A DNA stretch of 45,340 bases from Oscillospiraceae bacterium (GCA_017469795.1 JAFUFT010000036.1:1-45340); one strand, 5' to 3'; shown: positions 28,001-35,386, counted from the stretch's first letter. Program-made: numbers and translations. The notes: generated by a model not told the origin, from the letters alone.

Positions 28001-31000
28001 GCTGCCTTCATATATTTTGAATCTGATCTGACCCTTAACAAGGGCATCAAACTCTTTGAGACGTTCCTCTGAGTTGGCTCCGATCTCAACGCCGTCAAGC
28101 CAGACTTTCTTATTGACCGTCACACCGTTGCCTACACCAACTCTGGTATACCTATTAGTATACTGGACCAGTTTTTCATTTCCGAGCAGGACCTCTGTGT
28201 TTCCGGACACCGGGCTGTTTGCTGTATAGATAGTACCCCCATCAACTATCAGCAGATTGCTTACAGAGCAATTATAGTAATCGGTATTGTACTCATAGTT
28301 GTGCTCTGTAATTTTATAGGTACCTGTAGGAATATCGATTCCGGTTACCATGTCTGCCAGAGAGATCTGTGCAGGTGTATCGCCCGTCTGGCCAAGTTTA
28401 TACTTGCCGTTTTCTAATACGATCGGCCGTCCGGTGCTGGCATCGGCGATCGTAAAATAGATCTGGGCCCTTACTTCCGCTTCCTCTGCAGCACTCAGGC
28501 CGGTAACCGTCTTTAAAATCTTAAGTCTTCCGCTTGCTGTATATTCATTTTTAAATGTAACGGTATGTTCCGTAGTAGTAGCGTTGATTGCTACTGATGA
28601 AACAGCGGTACCCGGTCCATATTCACCGCTATCCAGTTTACCGGTGGTCACTCTGATGTAGTTGGTTAAATCCGCACCCGACTCCGTTACGGTGTAACCG
28701 TTGGTGGTGTTGCTGTAATCAAGTACAAGATAGCCGTCCTCATCTAATGGTGAACCTTCCGCAGTAGGATGCAAAATATCGTAGAGCGATACAACCTTGC
28801 TTACATCATGACCGAAAATATCTTTACCAGTAACGGTAAACTTCATGTCTTTCTGCTGTTTTTCAGTAAGAGTCGACGGATCTACCTCACTGCCATCAAT
28901 GAAGACTTCCTTATCAAGCTTTATTTTGCCTTTCTTCTTATTGTAGTCATTCTGATAAGCTACAGTTGATGTGCCGCCCTTTGTAACAGAGAAGCTTCCT
29001 GTAGAAATAGTAGTAGCATCGTCAGCAGCTGTCTGTCCGGTTCCTCCATTAACGGTTACGGTCGTTGTACGGACAGTATTGGAAATGATAGCTCCGGTAT
29101 TGCCGGTTCCCGATATAACTTCATCGATCTCATAAGTGCCAACCGGGAGATTGCTCCATGTAGTTGAACCGCCACTATAGAAGTCTGACAGTTTCTTCTG
29201 GCCAACATAAGTCCTTGTTCCGTTTTCTACTCTGTAAAGATTGAAAACAACGCCGCTTCTGATTCTTGTACGTCTTCCTTTCTGAGTATCATAAGAGGCC
29301 CCGAAGTCAGTCCAGTAATCACCACCTACAGTTTTAGAGAGTGTGATCTTTCCGACAGCTGTATAGGTATTGACAAAATCAACTTCGTTGGTTCCATTCA
29401 AAGTAACAGCAACATTATTAGCGGTGGTTCCCGAAGCCGGAGTACCGCCGTTTACTGCGTATGTTGAAGTAACCGTGTAGTTTGCCGTGTTCGGGTTTTC
29501 GTTTGTTTCAGCAACTGTGTAAGTTCCTGTCAGAACATTTTCAAGAACTAGTTCGCCGTTTGCATCGAAATCCGAATAATGCTTTGTTATTGTGCTTCCG
29601 TCAGGACACGTAATAGTAAATGTAATATTCGCCTTCTCTGAAGCGGGAAGCGGTGCACCTGCAAAGGTTTTCTTCAGCTTCAGTTTATCTCTTTGTTCTG
29701 TATAGGTATTATTGAACTGAACTACATGATTTCCATCTTTTACCAACGTGACGGAAGCGCTGGTGCCTGAAGTTTCCGCATTGGTGTCCACCTTATATGT
29801 AGTGGTCTCTGTATATCCTTCAAGATCAGCTGTCTCAACAACCGTATATTCGCCCGGCGGAAGAGTTCCGAGATCCCATTCACCATTTGCGTCAAATTTT
29901 GTTGTTTCTGACAGCAGGGCCTCTGCTACAAGAGTATTATCAGCGTCATAAACCTTGAACGAGATCTTCTGCTTCTGGGCTGTAGTCAGATTCTGGTAAT
30001 TCAGATTGCTTCCTTCAGGGAATACCTTCTTTACTTTAAGGTGCGAGACGTCCTTGGTATATCTGTTTTTCAGATTTGCAGTAGCTGACTGACCGGCAGG
30101 TATTGTTACAGTCATCTCGGTCACGACATTAGCTCCTGTTGTCATGAAGGTATATCCTTCAATTTCAGGATGTCCTGTCTCTCTAACTATAAAGGTGGCA
30201 GGATATTCTTCAGCCGTGAGACCGGTAATTTCATACTTAGCATTTGCCAAAGTGCCCGTCATATTATCACGTGTGAATGTGATATTATTGCCGTCTTTAT
30301 CTTTTACGGGTTTGCCGTCCTCGTCAAACAAACCGAATACCATTTGTTCAGCCTGCGTTGGCGTGATCGTAGACACTCCAGATATTGCCTTTGTGACCGT
30401 GAGCGAAACTGAACGGTCTACCGGGAAGGAAATATCATCACTGAATTGGATATTATCTGCATCCGTACCTATGGTCATCTCAAAGCTGAGACTGAAGCTA
30501 AAGTTTTCAACACGGCATGCCAGATCATATACATCATGAACGACACCCGCCCTCTCCACAGTCCAGGGGTTCTTCCATATGTATCTGATGACTCCATCCG
30601 CACCGATCACATAGGTGTTTGGTAAGTCATAAATCTGTCCATCTACGTCTTTAACCGTTACGGGAGAGTCTCCGGTAACGTCTGTCGCAGGCACTTCAAT
30701 TCCATCCGGGATATTAAGAGTCAGCTCATCCATGTCAAACTGACGCCCGCCCGGGGTCTCGGCAATATTTGACAAAGCGAGACGCACTGTTTCTCCCGGA
30801 ACTGCAGGATTAGCATCGTTTACTGGGGTGCCATCCGCATGGACCAGCGTAATCGTCCCAGGAGGAATAAAGTCCATTATATTGGCACTTGTATTCTGCC
30901 CTTCATCCCTGGTATCACTGCCTGCCCTCATCAGGGCCGCCGCGGTATAGAATACGTCGTTATCGGCGATTATGATCTCTGAAAACGAGTCCACCGAAAC

Positions 31001-32449
31001 GGTGACCGCCTCCCCGCCGGCAGCGACCGACGGATTTAGGGAGCTCACTTCGCCGCTGTCGGCGACATGGTACGCATCCAGGTCGGCAAGGTCGGATTTC
31101 AGGGAAACGTTTTCGAACGTGACGCTGACAGCCTTCAGCGGTTCGATCTCTGTGTCGGGATCGGAAGGCAGGCAGAAGCTGATGTCGTAAGCGGCGATGT
31201 AGTCCTCAAAGGCTTCGCCGTTTTCCAGCATTGCGTCCACGGTGGCGTCCACCGTCTCCTGATCGTAGCCATACTGCCGGAGCAGTTCCGCGAATACCTG
31301 CTCGGCGCTCTGGGGAACCACAACCATCTCGACGCCCTCAGGCAGTGCGCCCTCGGGAATGTCGGCGGTGATCACAGTGCCGTCAGCCGCGGTCTGGCTG
31401 AGAGTGGCCGCAGGCATGGGAACTTCCTTGGGGTGCGCAGGATTCTCAGGCAGCACGCCGTAGCCGGTGATGCGGCCGTCGGAACGGCTGTAAGTCTTCC
31501 GCATGACCTGCTTGTTGCAGTTGCCTTCGATCACGGTGACCGAACCGTCGGTTACATCCGATACGATACCAACATGGTCCGCCAGGCCGTCCCCATCCTC
31601 TTCAAAGAAAATGATGTCGCCAGGCTGCGGATCATATCCGCCGGCGCTGCGGTACATGCCGAGTCCGCTGAGCTGCGAGACCCAGGCAGGGCAGGAAGCA
31701 TTGTACGGGAATGCGCTACTCGGGATCCCGGCATAGTTCAGACAGAAGGACACAAACATCGCGCACCACTCAGCATAGGGAGCGCCGTACCATGCGCCGT
31801 ATCTGGTGTAGCCCTGCTGGTTGTCTTCTTCATCATAAATAAAGTTCTTGGTACTCTCGGCATAACCGATCTGGCTGGAAGCCACGGTGATGAGATCTTC
31901 CGCCCAGTTCCCGTTCAGTCTGTAGAACGGAATCGTGCTCTCCCAGGTCGCGGCGGTTTCCAGATCAGCCGTGGGATCGCCCTGCGGCTTCTCATCCTCC
32001 TCTTCCTCTTCCTCTTCCTCGCCCTCTTCCGGCTCTTCCGCGTCAGCCTCTTCCGAGCTATCTTCCGCGGAAGGTTCTTCCGTTGTTTCGGGCTCTTCAG
32101 TGACTGCAGGAACCTCCGAAGTGGGAGTCGCTTCCGTTGCGGAAGGCTCCGGCGCAGTGGTCGGCTCCTGGGAGGCAGACGGCTCAACAGATGCTTCCGG
32201 TTCCTGCGCGGGAGCCGGATCCTCAGCGGATGGCGCCGAACTCTCCTCTTCCGCAGGCGCTTCCGTCTGCGGTGCCGGTTCCTGCACGCTAGGAGCTGGT
32301 TGTGCTTCTGCTGGTGCTTCCGTCACGATGGCGGTTTCTGCACCGACGTTCGCTTCAACATCCGTGCTGAATGCGTTGATCGGCATCAGCCCGAGGATGT
32401 TTACAAGAACGAGAAGCAATGAAATTGTTCTACGAACTCTTATTCGCAT
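19034..32449 (-). CDS. Giant cell-wall-anchored surface adhesin: CHAP domain plus Cna-B/SpaA and pilin isopeptide-linkage repeats
   Basis: This 4471-residue protein has, in order: a signal peptide (1-30); a Pro/Glu/Ala-rich region with an acidic run (30-165); and a CHAP amidase-like domain (about 175-345), with Cys in EWCAMFVSF (about 227), His in ADHVGIV (about 291) and EGNC (about 310). From about 680, eleven Cna-B-like repeats each open with xLKVKKx and end FxNxYT. A larger domain and a SpaA-type domain follow. From about 2515 there are thirteen FctA/Spy0128-like domains. The end is PPKTGDD (about 4434), a membrane helix and a basic tail, an LPXTG-like sortase signal. Repeated Lys, Glu and Asn positions predict internal isopeptide bonds. 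No sortase gene is in the window. Base composition is mosaic, GC-poorer between roughly 23.1 and 30.9 kb. The start follows GGAGGGAAGG inside the AP2 gene. Confidence 0.9.
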   Translation of the reverse strand: MRIRVRRTISLLLVLVNILGLMPINAFSTDVEANVGAETAIVTEAPAEAQPAPSVQEPAPQTEAPAEEESSAPSAEDPAPAQEPEASVEPSASQEPTTAPEPSATEATPTSEVPAVTEEPETTEEPSAEDSSEEADAEEPEEGEEEEEEEEDEKPQGDPTADLETAATWESTIPFYRLNGNWAEDLITVASSQIGYAESTKNFIYDEEDNQQGYTRYGAWYGAPYAEWCAMFVSFCLNYAGIPSSAFPYNASCPAWVSQLSGLGMYRSAGGYDPQPGDIIFFEEDGDGLADHVGIVSDVTDGSVTVIEGNCNKQVMRKTYSRSDGRITGYGVLPENPAHPKEVPMPAATLSQTAADGTVITADIPEGALPEGVEMVVVPQSAEQVFAELLRQYGYDQETVDATVDAMLENGEAFEDYIAAYDISFCLPSDPDTEIEPLKAVSVTFENVSLKSDLADLDAYHVADSGEVSSLNPSVAAGGEAVTVSVDSFSEIIIADNDVFYTAAALMRAGSDTRDEGQNTSANIMDFIPPGTITLVHADGTPVNDANPAVPGETVRLALSNIAETPGGRQFDMDELTLNIPDGIEVPATDVTGDSPVTVKDVDGQIYDLPNTYVIGADGVIRYIWKNPWTVERAGVVHDVYDLACRVENFSFSLSFEMTIGTDADNIQFSDDISFPVDRSVSLTVTKAISGVSTITPTQAEQMVFGLFDEDGKPVKDKDGNNITFTRDNMTGTLANAKYEITGLTAEEYPATFIVRETGHPEIEGYTFMTTGANVVTEMTVTIPAGQSATANLKNRYTKDVSHLKVKKVFPEGSNLNYQNLTTAQKQKISFKVYDADNTLVAEALLSETTKFDANGEWDLGTLPPGEYTVVETADLEGYTETTTYKVDTNAETSGTSASVTLVKDGNHVVQFNNTYTEQRDKLKLKKTFAGAPLPASEKANITFTITCPDGSTITKHYSDFDANGELVLENVLTGTYTVAETNENPNTANYTVTSTYAVNGGTPASGTTANNVAVTLNGTNEVDFVNTYTAVGKITLSKTVGGDYWTDFGASYDTQKGRRTRIRSGVVFNLYRVENGTRTYVGQKKLSDFYSGGSTTWSNLPVGTYEIDEVISGTGNTGAIISNTVRTTTVTVNGGTGQTAADDATTISTGSFSVTKGGTSTVAYQNDYNKKKGKIKLDKEVFIDGSEVDPSTLTEKQQKDMKFTVTGKDIFGHDVSKVVSLYDILHPTAEGSPLDEDGYLVLDYSNTTNGYTVTESGADLTNYIRVTTGKLDSGEYGPGTAVSSVAINATTTEHTVTFKNEYTASGRLKILKTVTGLSAAEEAEVRAQIYFTIADASTGRPIVLENGKYKLGQTGDTPAQISLADMVTGIDIPTGTYKITEHNYEYNTDYYNCSVSNLLIVDGGTIYTANSPVSGNTEVLLGNEKLVQYTNRYTRVGVGNGVTVNKKVWLDGVEIGANSEERLKEFDALVKGQIRFKIYEGSEVDESKLFGEYTYAQLQANPPMLYVGTWTIQETNYEIAHYNHAIRFTVDGSGTSTIVSETDHVTFTLAKDSRVGIEVINAYIPLGNLEVQKLFGEKSDLNAENLTVDQKKAIQFSVIGYKDTTYSKIVWPEQDPNNTEAQPYVFSYNDMTLNDDGIMSKLFEDIPTGVYVVTEDGAIENYNVTTVSNPDGNGISVPYNELAVQKFTNTYTRQKGNLEVQKTFEAPSTLTTEKRSAITFTVTGPDPSMPQTFTYAQMTDGKKTFENVITGEYTVKETNADVDYFERTTTVSVNSGEDTTYSDANGATASVESEQTASVHITNEYKETGALIINKTFDDSECISRLTDAQKNGVEFTIWRVSEDDSPNQVIRTITYDEIVKWIGFHPDQAPAGYRILVLPGEYIIEESKADIKGYTRTTTATVDGTSATVSEDCVSTTVVKFDEQTVEFNNKYNEIGNLKIKKTVEGLTFNDEQKAAVTFTVTQGDTVIATFTYADILALPKQEYVISDLPAGEYTVSETVTDEASIFYGNTRRTYVKVGTAGETANSTTNVTVERKEKVVTFRNVYGNSDKLTVQKEIGGAPKTYIEKDGSNYPVWKFNLKIANLQPSTTSNGSTDLIDTYDRDLLGLFKIVTDPADLALISAADPDAASIANKLVPDGEGTVANVTLIEDYDNGKVTFRIDGVTEDTAKSNDLTYYLIPKDAVALEALNTRDNTVPEGTPPNELKKYFSNVVEYKELPLYDYIETNKVDYQYEKTVVIKRCLNYNAETKHLEDDYGHIVDYALYEFIINPERMKLSTEGYIDVTDVFSENQSVDAESITVQRFDPATETATDIEDGDVTYKDLVGHSIVLKVKDETCFKVTYKATILYTAEQVGQPVELNNTVTVEGYNAGIVPTIIPTSEGSGSVYQIRLRKYQNGNIDNTLKGAEFKMFLDKTSADEARESGDYSQAIGTYTTDQNGVVLITEYTDAQGTHHITADKANPIIYYFVESVAPTGYDKINYTVQVQLAAEGETADYEQYIYLPSDTVGIKDTPFDTMIALGALKTFKTNGSARKLEEGEFTFQIRAKNNANIPMPEQTEVSNDADGKAVFGAIGYDTEDVVTRDPRSGEVTSRFKTFVYEVSEVLPSGLDANGNKDGVHYDTHVYEVAVTVAVSEANTSLKVTSVKVDGVEVNRDSDNYEYHDASTDPETVTDVDLYFAGLENEYTAEGTWTPVIRKDLKGRPLKEGEFTFQIRNADDEVVASGRNNADGTVEMTPASLKFTLADLGDNQFTVHEVYEVATNDDDGMKVVAADVPVTVTVSEKQNYDGTLEVTSDPPATLTAPIVMTNEYEASGSWHPKAEKTMDGVLKINEGDFKFELAAVGNAPMPEGAVDGKLVVACDADGKVDFGQIDFYQDKDHQDGDKEFHYTIKEVIPDQDDRIFGVEYDNTVYNITVKTTINKTNKLGVAVTCTPATGWNVDESTAIFTAQFTNTYGPTPAEATPGYKKSLEGEAPSTDVTFEFKIEKAAGDNGDFDYVKVDENGALKPFAVQTKTLTLGPSSLTASGLFDKITFLAEGTYKFKITETPNTNGALDQRIVYDPKVYTYTVEVKGVGENLQATGTYSFVGEDQTEQTAETAAFTNKYTPKFVTWAPKAKKLMTGEPTVAAKTFTFTLQAASGNPAGASLTGTDTIPVTVPKGATASPEEAFKAITFTKKGTYTFTAAETPDTAGDPSVVTYDDKTVVFVVKVKDANGELEIESVTVDADLDHFDQTGNAVTAKFTNKYTPKPVTFQAPVEKRIINQPTVEDKTFYFTLEADPSNKEGGASLTSADDPLEVSIKIPKGQTGVGISALFDEITFYKYGTYQFTVREKGTADGQNLPGITYSDVVYTLSIDIKDIGDELKVDSYVFKPSKTPLPDSDVAKYENDYTPEPTQQALQARKKLTGEPLYDAENTVFTFELKDVTGMIEHKDGYEMPENPMYKTVLGSAVEANADGATAVFDEIKFTEAGKYYFQIIELDDSANHSRIYYDDTTWYVEVVVEDKDGYLEVTSVKYQTTTVFEDDSDDDSEEPADDPDAAEFNGADFGNDYNPDDTHFTPKVTKIVEGEPRVPESTVTFEFQLEWTDGPTDAEGNLVGAEFDEDQMTVYVTDSGWVPMGEITFTKGKAAPGPTTDSVVYTFEIKETRGGNEDYYTNDEHLWILTVEVADNDGILYVKSYQYTRDGEVIESSEAVIDEDGNLTPVEKTKNGATFTNIYTPVPTQYTPQVIKSLDEEAQPLFQKETFEFVMTAKSVVTDGSYVLEASTEEPEEPEELPVEENGEPEDKTFVKDGDSWTRTITVQPGETPEPALFDEFEYCKAGSYVYEITETVTGADGWTYSTDVWTVTVDVIDNGGYLDNTVSYSNGEKVSDEYAEFINDYQPIPVTYQAKVEKTVIGEPTVKDKTFTFTLEASKDNPEGASLKSEDDPLEVSVKIPAGATGEGIEGLFEEIEFTRAGTYMFIVKETEGELPGITYDGAVYDLTVVIKDTGGVLAVESTLYEAKDKEPIAEYASFENPYYPAPITVKPTAEKQLSGQTPTKDETFSFTLVAKTLVEGGSFLKANGTEIKAEDYWTKSIVGAGTVTFDEIEYRKAGQYTYEVYEAKGTAKGWSYSPAVWTITVTVTDTDGYLEYKIVYGGGDGSDATKIIFVNDYQPIPVEYVPMVEKTVTGEPTVKDKTFSFTLKASESNPEGASLTSADKSLNMSVTVPAGKTGEGIYGVFDAITFTKAGTYKFEIKETKEDETGFTYDDSVYTLTVAVIDNDGALEVKSTDYASGDASSSRYASFKNPYAPEPVSAAFEVEKKVTGEKASKSETFKFILTAVSLVEDGSYLKGDPDVRIKAGDSWEASVTGEGTTSFKEIEYCKAGKYTYEITEVDGKASGWTYSKAKWTVTVVVTDEDGVLSRTVSYKSAGVSDAKKATFTNEYHPDIPPKTGDDTPIMRYLMLMLISLIAMVAMFFARKKLLRSKS

Positions 32450-33426
32450 ATCCTTCCCTCCATCTTTAATAGTGGTTTGTTTTCAAGTATTCGGGTCGAT
32501 CGTTTGACCTTATACTGGTTTTCAGATGAATTGTGCCCGAGTCTTGATTTATCATTAAAACCGGCATCCGAGGATACTGGTAATGATCCGTTTTGACTGA
32601 CGTCTGTCTTAGCGTAGTAGTCCGCCAGAAACTCGCCGAATAATTTCTCTTCGGCCAACTCTCTGGCTTTTACCGCATCGTCATATTCTGAGTATGTACC
32701 CAGGTAATATCGTTTTCGTTTGAAGACGATCCTGGCACTCCACTTTCCGTCCGCCGTTGCCTGGACGCCTGTGTGGCCTGATGTGTTGTTGGCCATCAGC
32801 TTCTTCCGCGTCAGCATCTCCACGCAGGTTCCGTCCACATAGTGAAGCGGTGGCTGCTCGTGTTCTGTTTTGATGCATCCGCAGCTTCGGGTGTTCCCCG
32901 AGACCAAGCTGTTGTAGGACGCCTCGCATTCTTTTCCGCAGTCGCACCGGCATCGCCACATGACGCTTCCCTGCATTCGCTTCTCCAGCGGCTCCAGCGC
33001 AATCAAGCGTCCGAACCGCTGCTCCGCAATGTCCTTGCTTCGTTTTTTCAGTGCCTCTCTCTTGGCGCAGCCGCAGCTGGTGATCTGTCCGTTCCGGAGT
33101 TGGTTCACGGTGGCGACCGTCATATTGCCGCAGTCACACCGGCAGCTCCAGAGATATCCGCTGCCCCGTTTCTCCGGGAGACGTTCGACCGCCTCCAGTC
33201 TTCCAAACCGCTGTCCGGCAATGTCCGCCATACTGCGGCCCTTCCTTGCGCAGCCGCAGCTGATGACGCGGCCGCCTGTTATTTTATAGGGTTCCAGGAA
33301 CACGTGGTTCCCGCAATCGCACCGGCACTCCCACAGTCTGCAGCCTCGTCGGAACTGATCCGACGGTCCCAGAACTGTCAGCTTGCCGTTGCGCATCCCT
33401 GTTTGGATAGGAACTCGTTTAGACAT
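32440..33426 (-). CDS. AP2-domain protein with three CxCxCG...CGC zinc-ribbon-like repeats
   Basis: This 328-residue protein carries three copies of a cysteine module: WECRCDCGN...SCGC, WSCRCDCGN...SCGC and WRCRCDCGK...SCGC, near residues 33-58, 93-118 and 152-178. They probably bind zinc. An AP2-type DNA-binding domain follows at about 215-270 (GHTGVQATADGKWSARIVF, RKRYYLGTYSEYDDAVKARELAEE). Proteins of this class in Clostridia are thought to bind DNA; most have no known target. The last 10 nt overlap the start of the giant adhesin gene, and the adhesin ribosome binding site lies inside this frame. The pair is therefore one translationally coupled operon. An autoregulatory or adhesin-control role is inference. 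The start follows AAGGGGG. Confidence 0.85.
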   Translation of the reverse strand: MSKRVPIQTGMRNGKLTVLGPSDQFRRGCRLWECRCDCGNHVFLEPYKITGGRVISCGCARKGRSMADIAGQRFGRLEAVERLPEKRGSGYLWSCRCDCGNMTVATVNQLRNGQITSCGCAKREALKKRSKDIAEQRFGRLIALEPLEKRMQGSVMWRCRCDCGKECEASYNSLVSGNTRSCGCIKTEHEQPPLHYVDGTCVEMLTRKKLMANNTSGHTGVQATADGKWSARIVFKRKRYYLGTYSEYDDAVKARELAEEKLFGEFLADYYAKTDVSQNGSLPVSSDAGFNDKSRLGHNSSENQYKVKRSTRILENKPLLKMEGRICE

Positions 33427-33478
33427 AAAAACCCCCTTGCTTCAAAAGGAATACAATCTGGGATTCCTGTAATTTACA

Positions 33479-33507
33479 ATTATATTAGAAACATTCCACA
33501 ATGTCAA
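33479..33507 (-). promoter_or_regulatory. Perfect consensus sigma-A promoter of the AP2-adhesin operon
   Basis: On the minus strand TTGACA (33502-33507), exactly 17 nt, TATAAT (33479-33484). Transcription should start near 33472, giving a leader of about 45 nt. A 7-bp inverted repeat TATCCCT/AGGGATA (33577-33583, 33606-33612) lies upstream and could be an operator. Confidence 0.9.
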
Positions 33508-33819
33508 TAAAAAGGGACTGTATGCCTACGTAAATAGTATACAAAAAAAGCATCCTGTTATTAACAAATACTTCCATATCCCTGTTTTTCGCAAGATACA
33601 GATTTAGGGATACTCTAGTTGAAGTGTACCCCATGTCAAGGACAATTTTGAATTTTAGGGGTTAAAAATGTCCCCAGATATGATAACATGTAGCTGCTTT
33701 ACCGTCAGGGAGGATAGGGCAACGCTGAGGAGCGACCCGAGCGCCCGGGCGGGTTTGCGGGAGGCAGTGTGCATGAGCATGCTGCCTTTCTTTATCACTG
33801 CCTCCTGGAAACCAAGGCG

Positions 33820-34812
33820 TTAAACCTCGGGGTCCGGGGCAGAGCCCCGGAGTGACCTGTATTTCGAGATGCCTGGTTTCAAAGGATAGACACCGGTCTG
33901 ACGGTAGCGGTAATACTCCTGCGGTGAGAGTTTCTCCAGATCCCACTGGTAACGATCCTTGTTGTAGTAATCCATCCAGTCAGCGACAACAGACTGAACC
34001 TGCTCATAGGAGTCACACTCGGCAATTATGGCTGCAATCTCATCCTTCATGTGGCCGAAGAAGCTCTCCTGGGGCGCATTGTCCCAGCAGTTTCCCTTCC
34101 GAGACATGGACTGGACGAACTCAGCGTCCTTCAGCTTCTTGATGAAGGCATTGCTGGTATAGTGGCAGCCTTGGTCACTATGCACGATGGTCGTGCTGTC
34201 CAGCTCAGCCCCATATTTGCGAAGCATAGCATCTACCATGTCGAGTACAAAGTCTACTCTAAGGTTGTCGCTAAGGCGGTAGGCCAGCACTTCATGCGTA
34301 CAGACGTCAAGGATCGGAGAGAGATAACAGACACCGCCGCGATAAAAGAGGTAGGTAATATCAGTCAGCAGGGCCTTGCGCGGCGCATAACTTCGGAACT
34401 GGCGGTTGATCTCGTTCTTTGCCACATGGCTCGTCTTCATCGCTTTGGCCATCCGACGATAGGAATTTGCCTGGCGGATCGGGCAGAAAAGTCCGTATTT
34501 TCGCATCAAACGTCGGATTTTCTTGATGTTCATGACCACAGGCGGATCAAGATGCAGCAGCCGCATATAGATGCTTCGTGCGCCCTTCTGGTATCCTCGA
34601 AACTCATAGGCCTGCTTCACCAGCGCAAAATCCGCACTGTCTGTCTCTTCCCGACTTTGCCTCAGAGGAGCGGCATCAAGCCAGGCATAATACCCGGATC
34701 TGGAGACGCCCGCAATCCGACACAAGGCACTGATGTTCAGAAGGTTGCCGTCTTGCCTGACTGCCTCATGGATCAGGCCGTACTTCACTTCTGCCGGTGC
34801 TTGGATTCCCAT
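33820..34812 (-). CDS. IS3-family transposase OrfB (DDE integrase domain)
   Basis: This 330-residue reading holds an HTH_21-like region (RIAGVSRSGYYAWL) and the rve integrase core. The catalytic motifs are LLTDITYLF (first Asp), VHSDQGCHYTS (second Asp) and APQESFFGHMKDE (Glu). It is expressed mainly as an OrfAB fusion by -1 frameshifting at the A7 run in orfA (34845-34851); in that frame the coding region is open upstream of the ATG at 34812. The last residues (RGSAPDPEV) read into a GC-rich hairpin repeat. The full catalytic triad suggests it may still be active. Confidence 0.9.
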   Translation of the reverse strand: MGIQAPAEVKYGLIHEAVRQDGNLLNISALCRIAGVSRSGYYAWLDAAPLRQSREETDSADFALVKQAYEFRGYQKGARSIYMRLLHLDPPVVMNIKKIRRLMRKYGLFCPIRQANSYRRMAKAMKTSHVAKNEINRQFRSYAPRKALLTDITYLFYRGGVCYLSPILDVCTHEVLAYRLSDNLRVDFVLDMVDAMLRKYGAELDSTTIVHSDQGCHYTSNAFIKKLKDAEFVQSMSRKGNCWDNAPQESFFGHMKDEIAAIIAECDSYEQVQSVVADWMDYYNKDRYQWDLEKLSPQEYYRYRQTGVYPLKPGISKYRSLRGSAPDPEV

Positions 34813-35234
34813 TGTTTCTGAGCCTCCATATTTGCCGCCTGCAGTTTTTTTAAGAATTCGACCTCCTGCCGCGTATATGCCAGCTCGTTCTCAAGTTGAC
34901 TGATACGCTGTTCCATTGTCTCTTCACCTGTCTTGGGTGGACGACGATAGTTTCCGCTACGGCCATCTGCAAAGCCATTTTTCTGCTTTGCCTTCTTGTT
35001 CAGCGTATAAGAAAAGCCCTCTACTCGGCTTGCGCCCAGAATTTCCGGATCAATCCCGCACTGTCGCATAGTTTCTGCTACCGAGATACCCTGGCACTTC
35101 TTCTCATAGGCCAGTTCCTTGAACGCCTCGGTGAAGCGCACTGTATTTGCTGTCACGGTTGCAACGTAAGGATTCTTCCGAAGCATCTCGATTTCTTTCC
35201 TGGACAAGGGGTTCGTATGTGTCTTCTTGCTCAT
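34785..35234 (-). CDS. IS3-family transposase OrfA (helix-turn-helix and leucine zipper)
   Basis: This 149-residue protein has an N-terminal helix-turn-helix region (FTEAFKELAYEKKCQGISVAETMRQCGI). A C-terminal leucine-zipper-like segment follows (MEQRISQLENELAYTRQEVEFLKKLQAANME) for multimerisation. I chose ATG 35234 (MSKKTHTNPLSRKEIEMLR); a longer reading to 35306 is not supported. The heptamer A-AAA-AAA within codons for LKKL (34845-34851) fits the -1 slippery sites known in IS3 elements and leads into the orfB frame. Confidence 0.85.
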   Translation of the reverse strand: MSKKTHTNPLSRKEIEMLRKNPYVATVTANTVRFTEAFKELAYEKKCQGISVAETMRQCGIDPEILGASRVEGFSYTLNKKAKQKNGFADGRSGNYRRPPKTGEETMEQRISQLENELAYTRQEVEFLKKLQAANMEAQKQWESKHRQK

Positions 35235-35386
35235 CTGTATCCATGCCTTTCCGTCCTCTTCATGGATACATCTTACCACACAAATCTTTCCCATAGAAGT
35301 GTCCACCTTAAAGGGCAGTCCCCTAATCTATCTGTCCGATAGACAGGGCACCCCCTAAACTATAGGTGTCCATTCTACAGGGTACA

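Larger units (their letters stand above)
33625..35386 (-). mobile_element. IS3-family insertion sequence
   Basis: The ends are related: 33625 reads TGTACCCCATGTCAAGGACA inward, and 35386 on the minus strand reads TGTACCCTGTAGAATGGACA. Both continue to a TTTAGGGG block. The element holds two overlapping frames (orfA, orfB) with a frameshift signal. No direct repeat is visible at the flanks (AAG against GTT). The 3' part (33660-33820) holds a 10-bp inverted repeat (33760-33769 with 33796-33805) and a CCGGGGC-AGA-GCCCCGG hairpin (33833-33851) that overlaps the end of orfB. Confidence 0.85.

Noticed and set aside
31067..32422. 451-codon frame opposite the adhesin N-terminus
   Set aside because: Antisense shadow of the CHAP and Pro/Glu-rich region; low-complexity Arg/Leu-rich product.
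33662..33946. 94-codon frame at the IS3 end
   Set aside because: It overlaps orfB and GC-rich hairpin repeats in another frame; no start signal.
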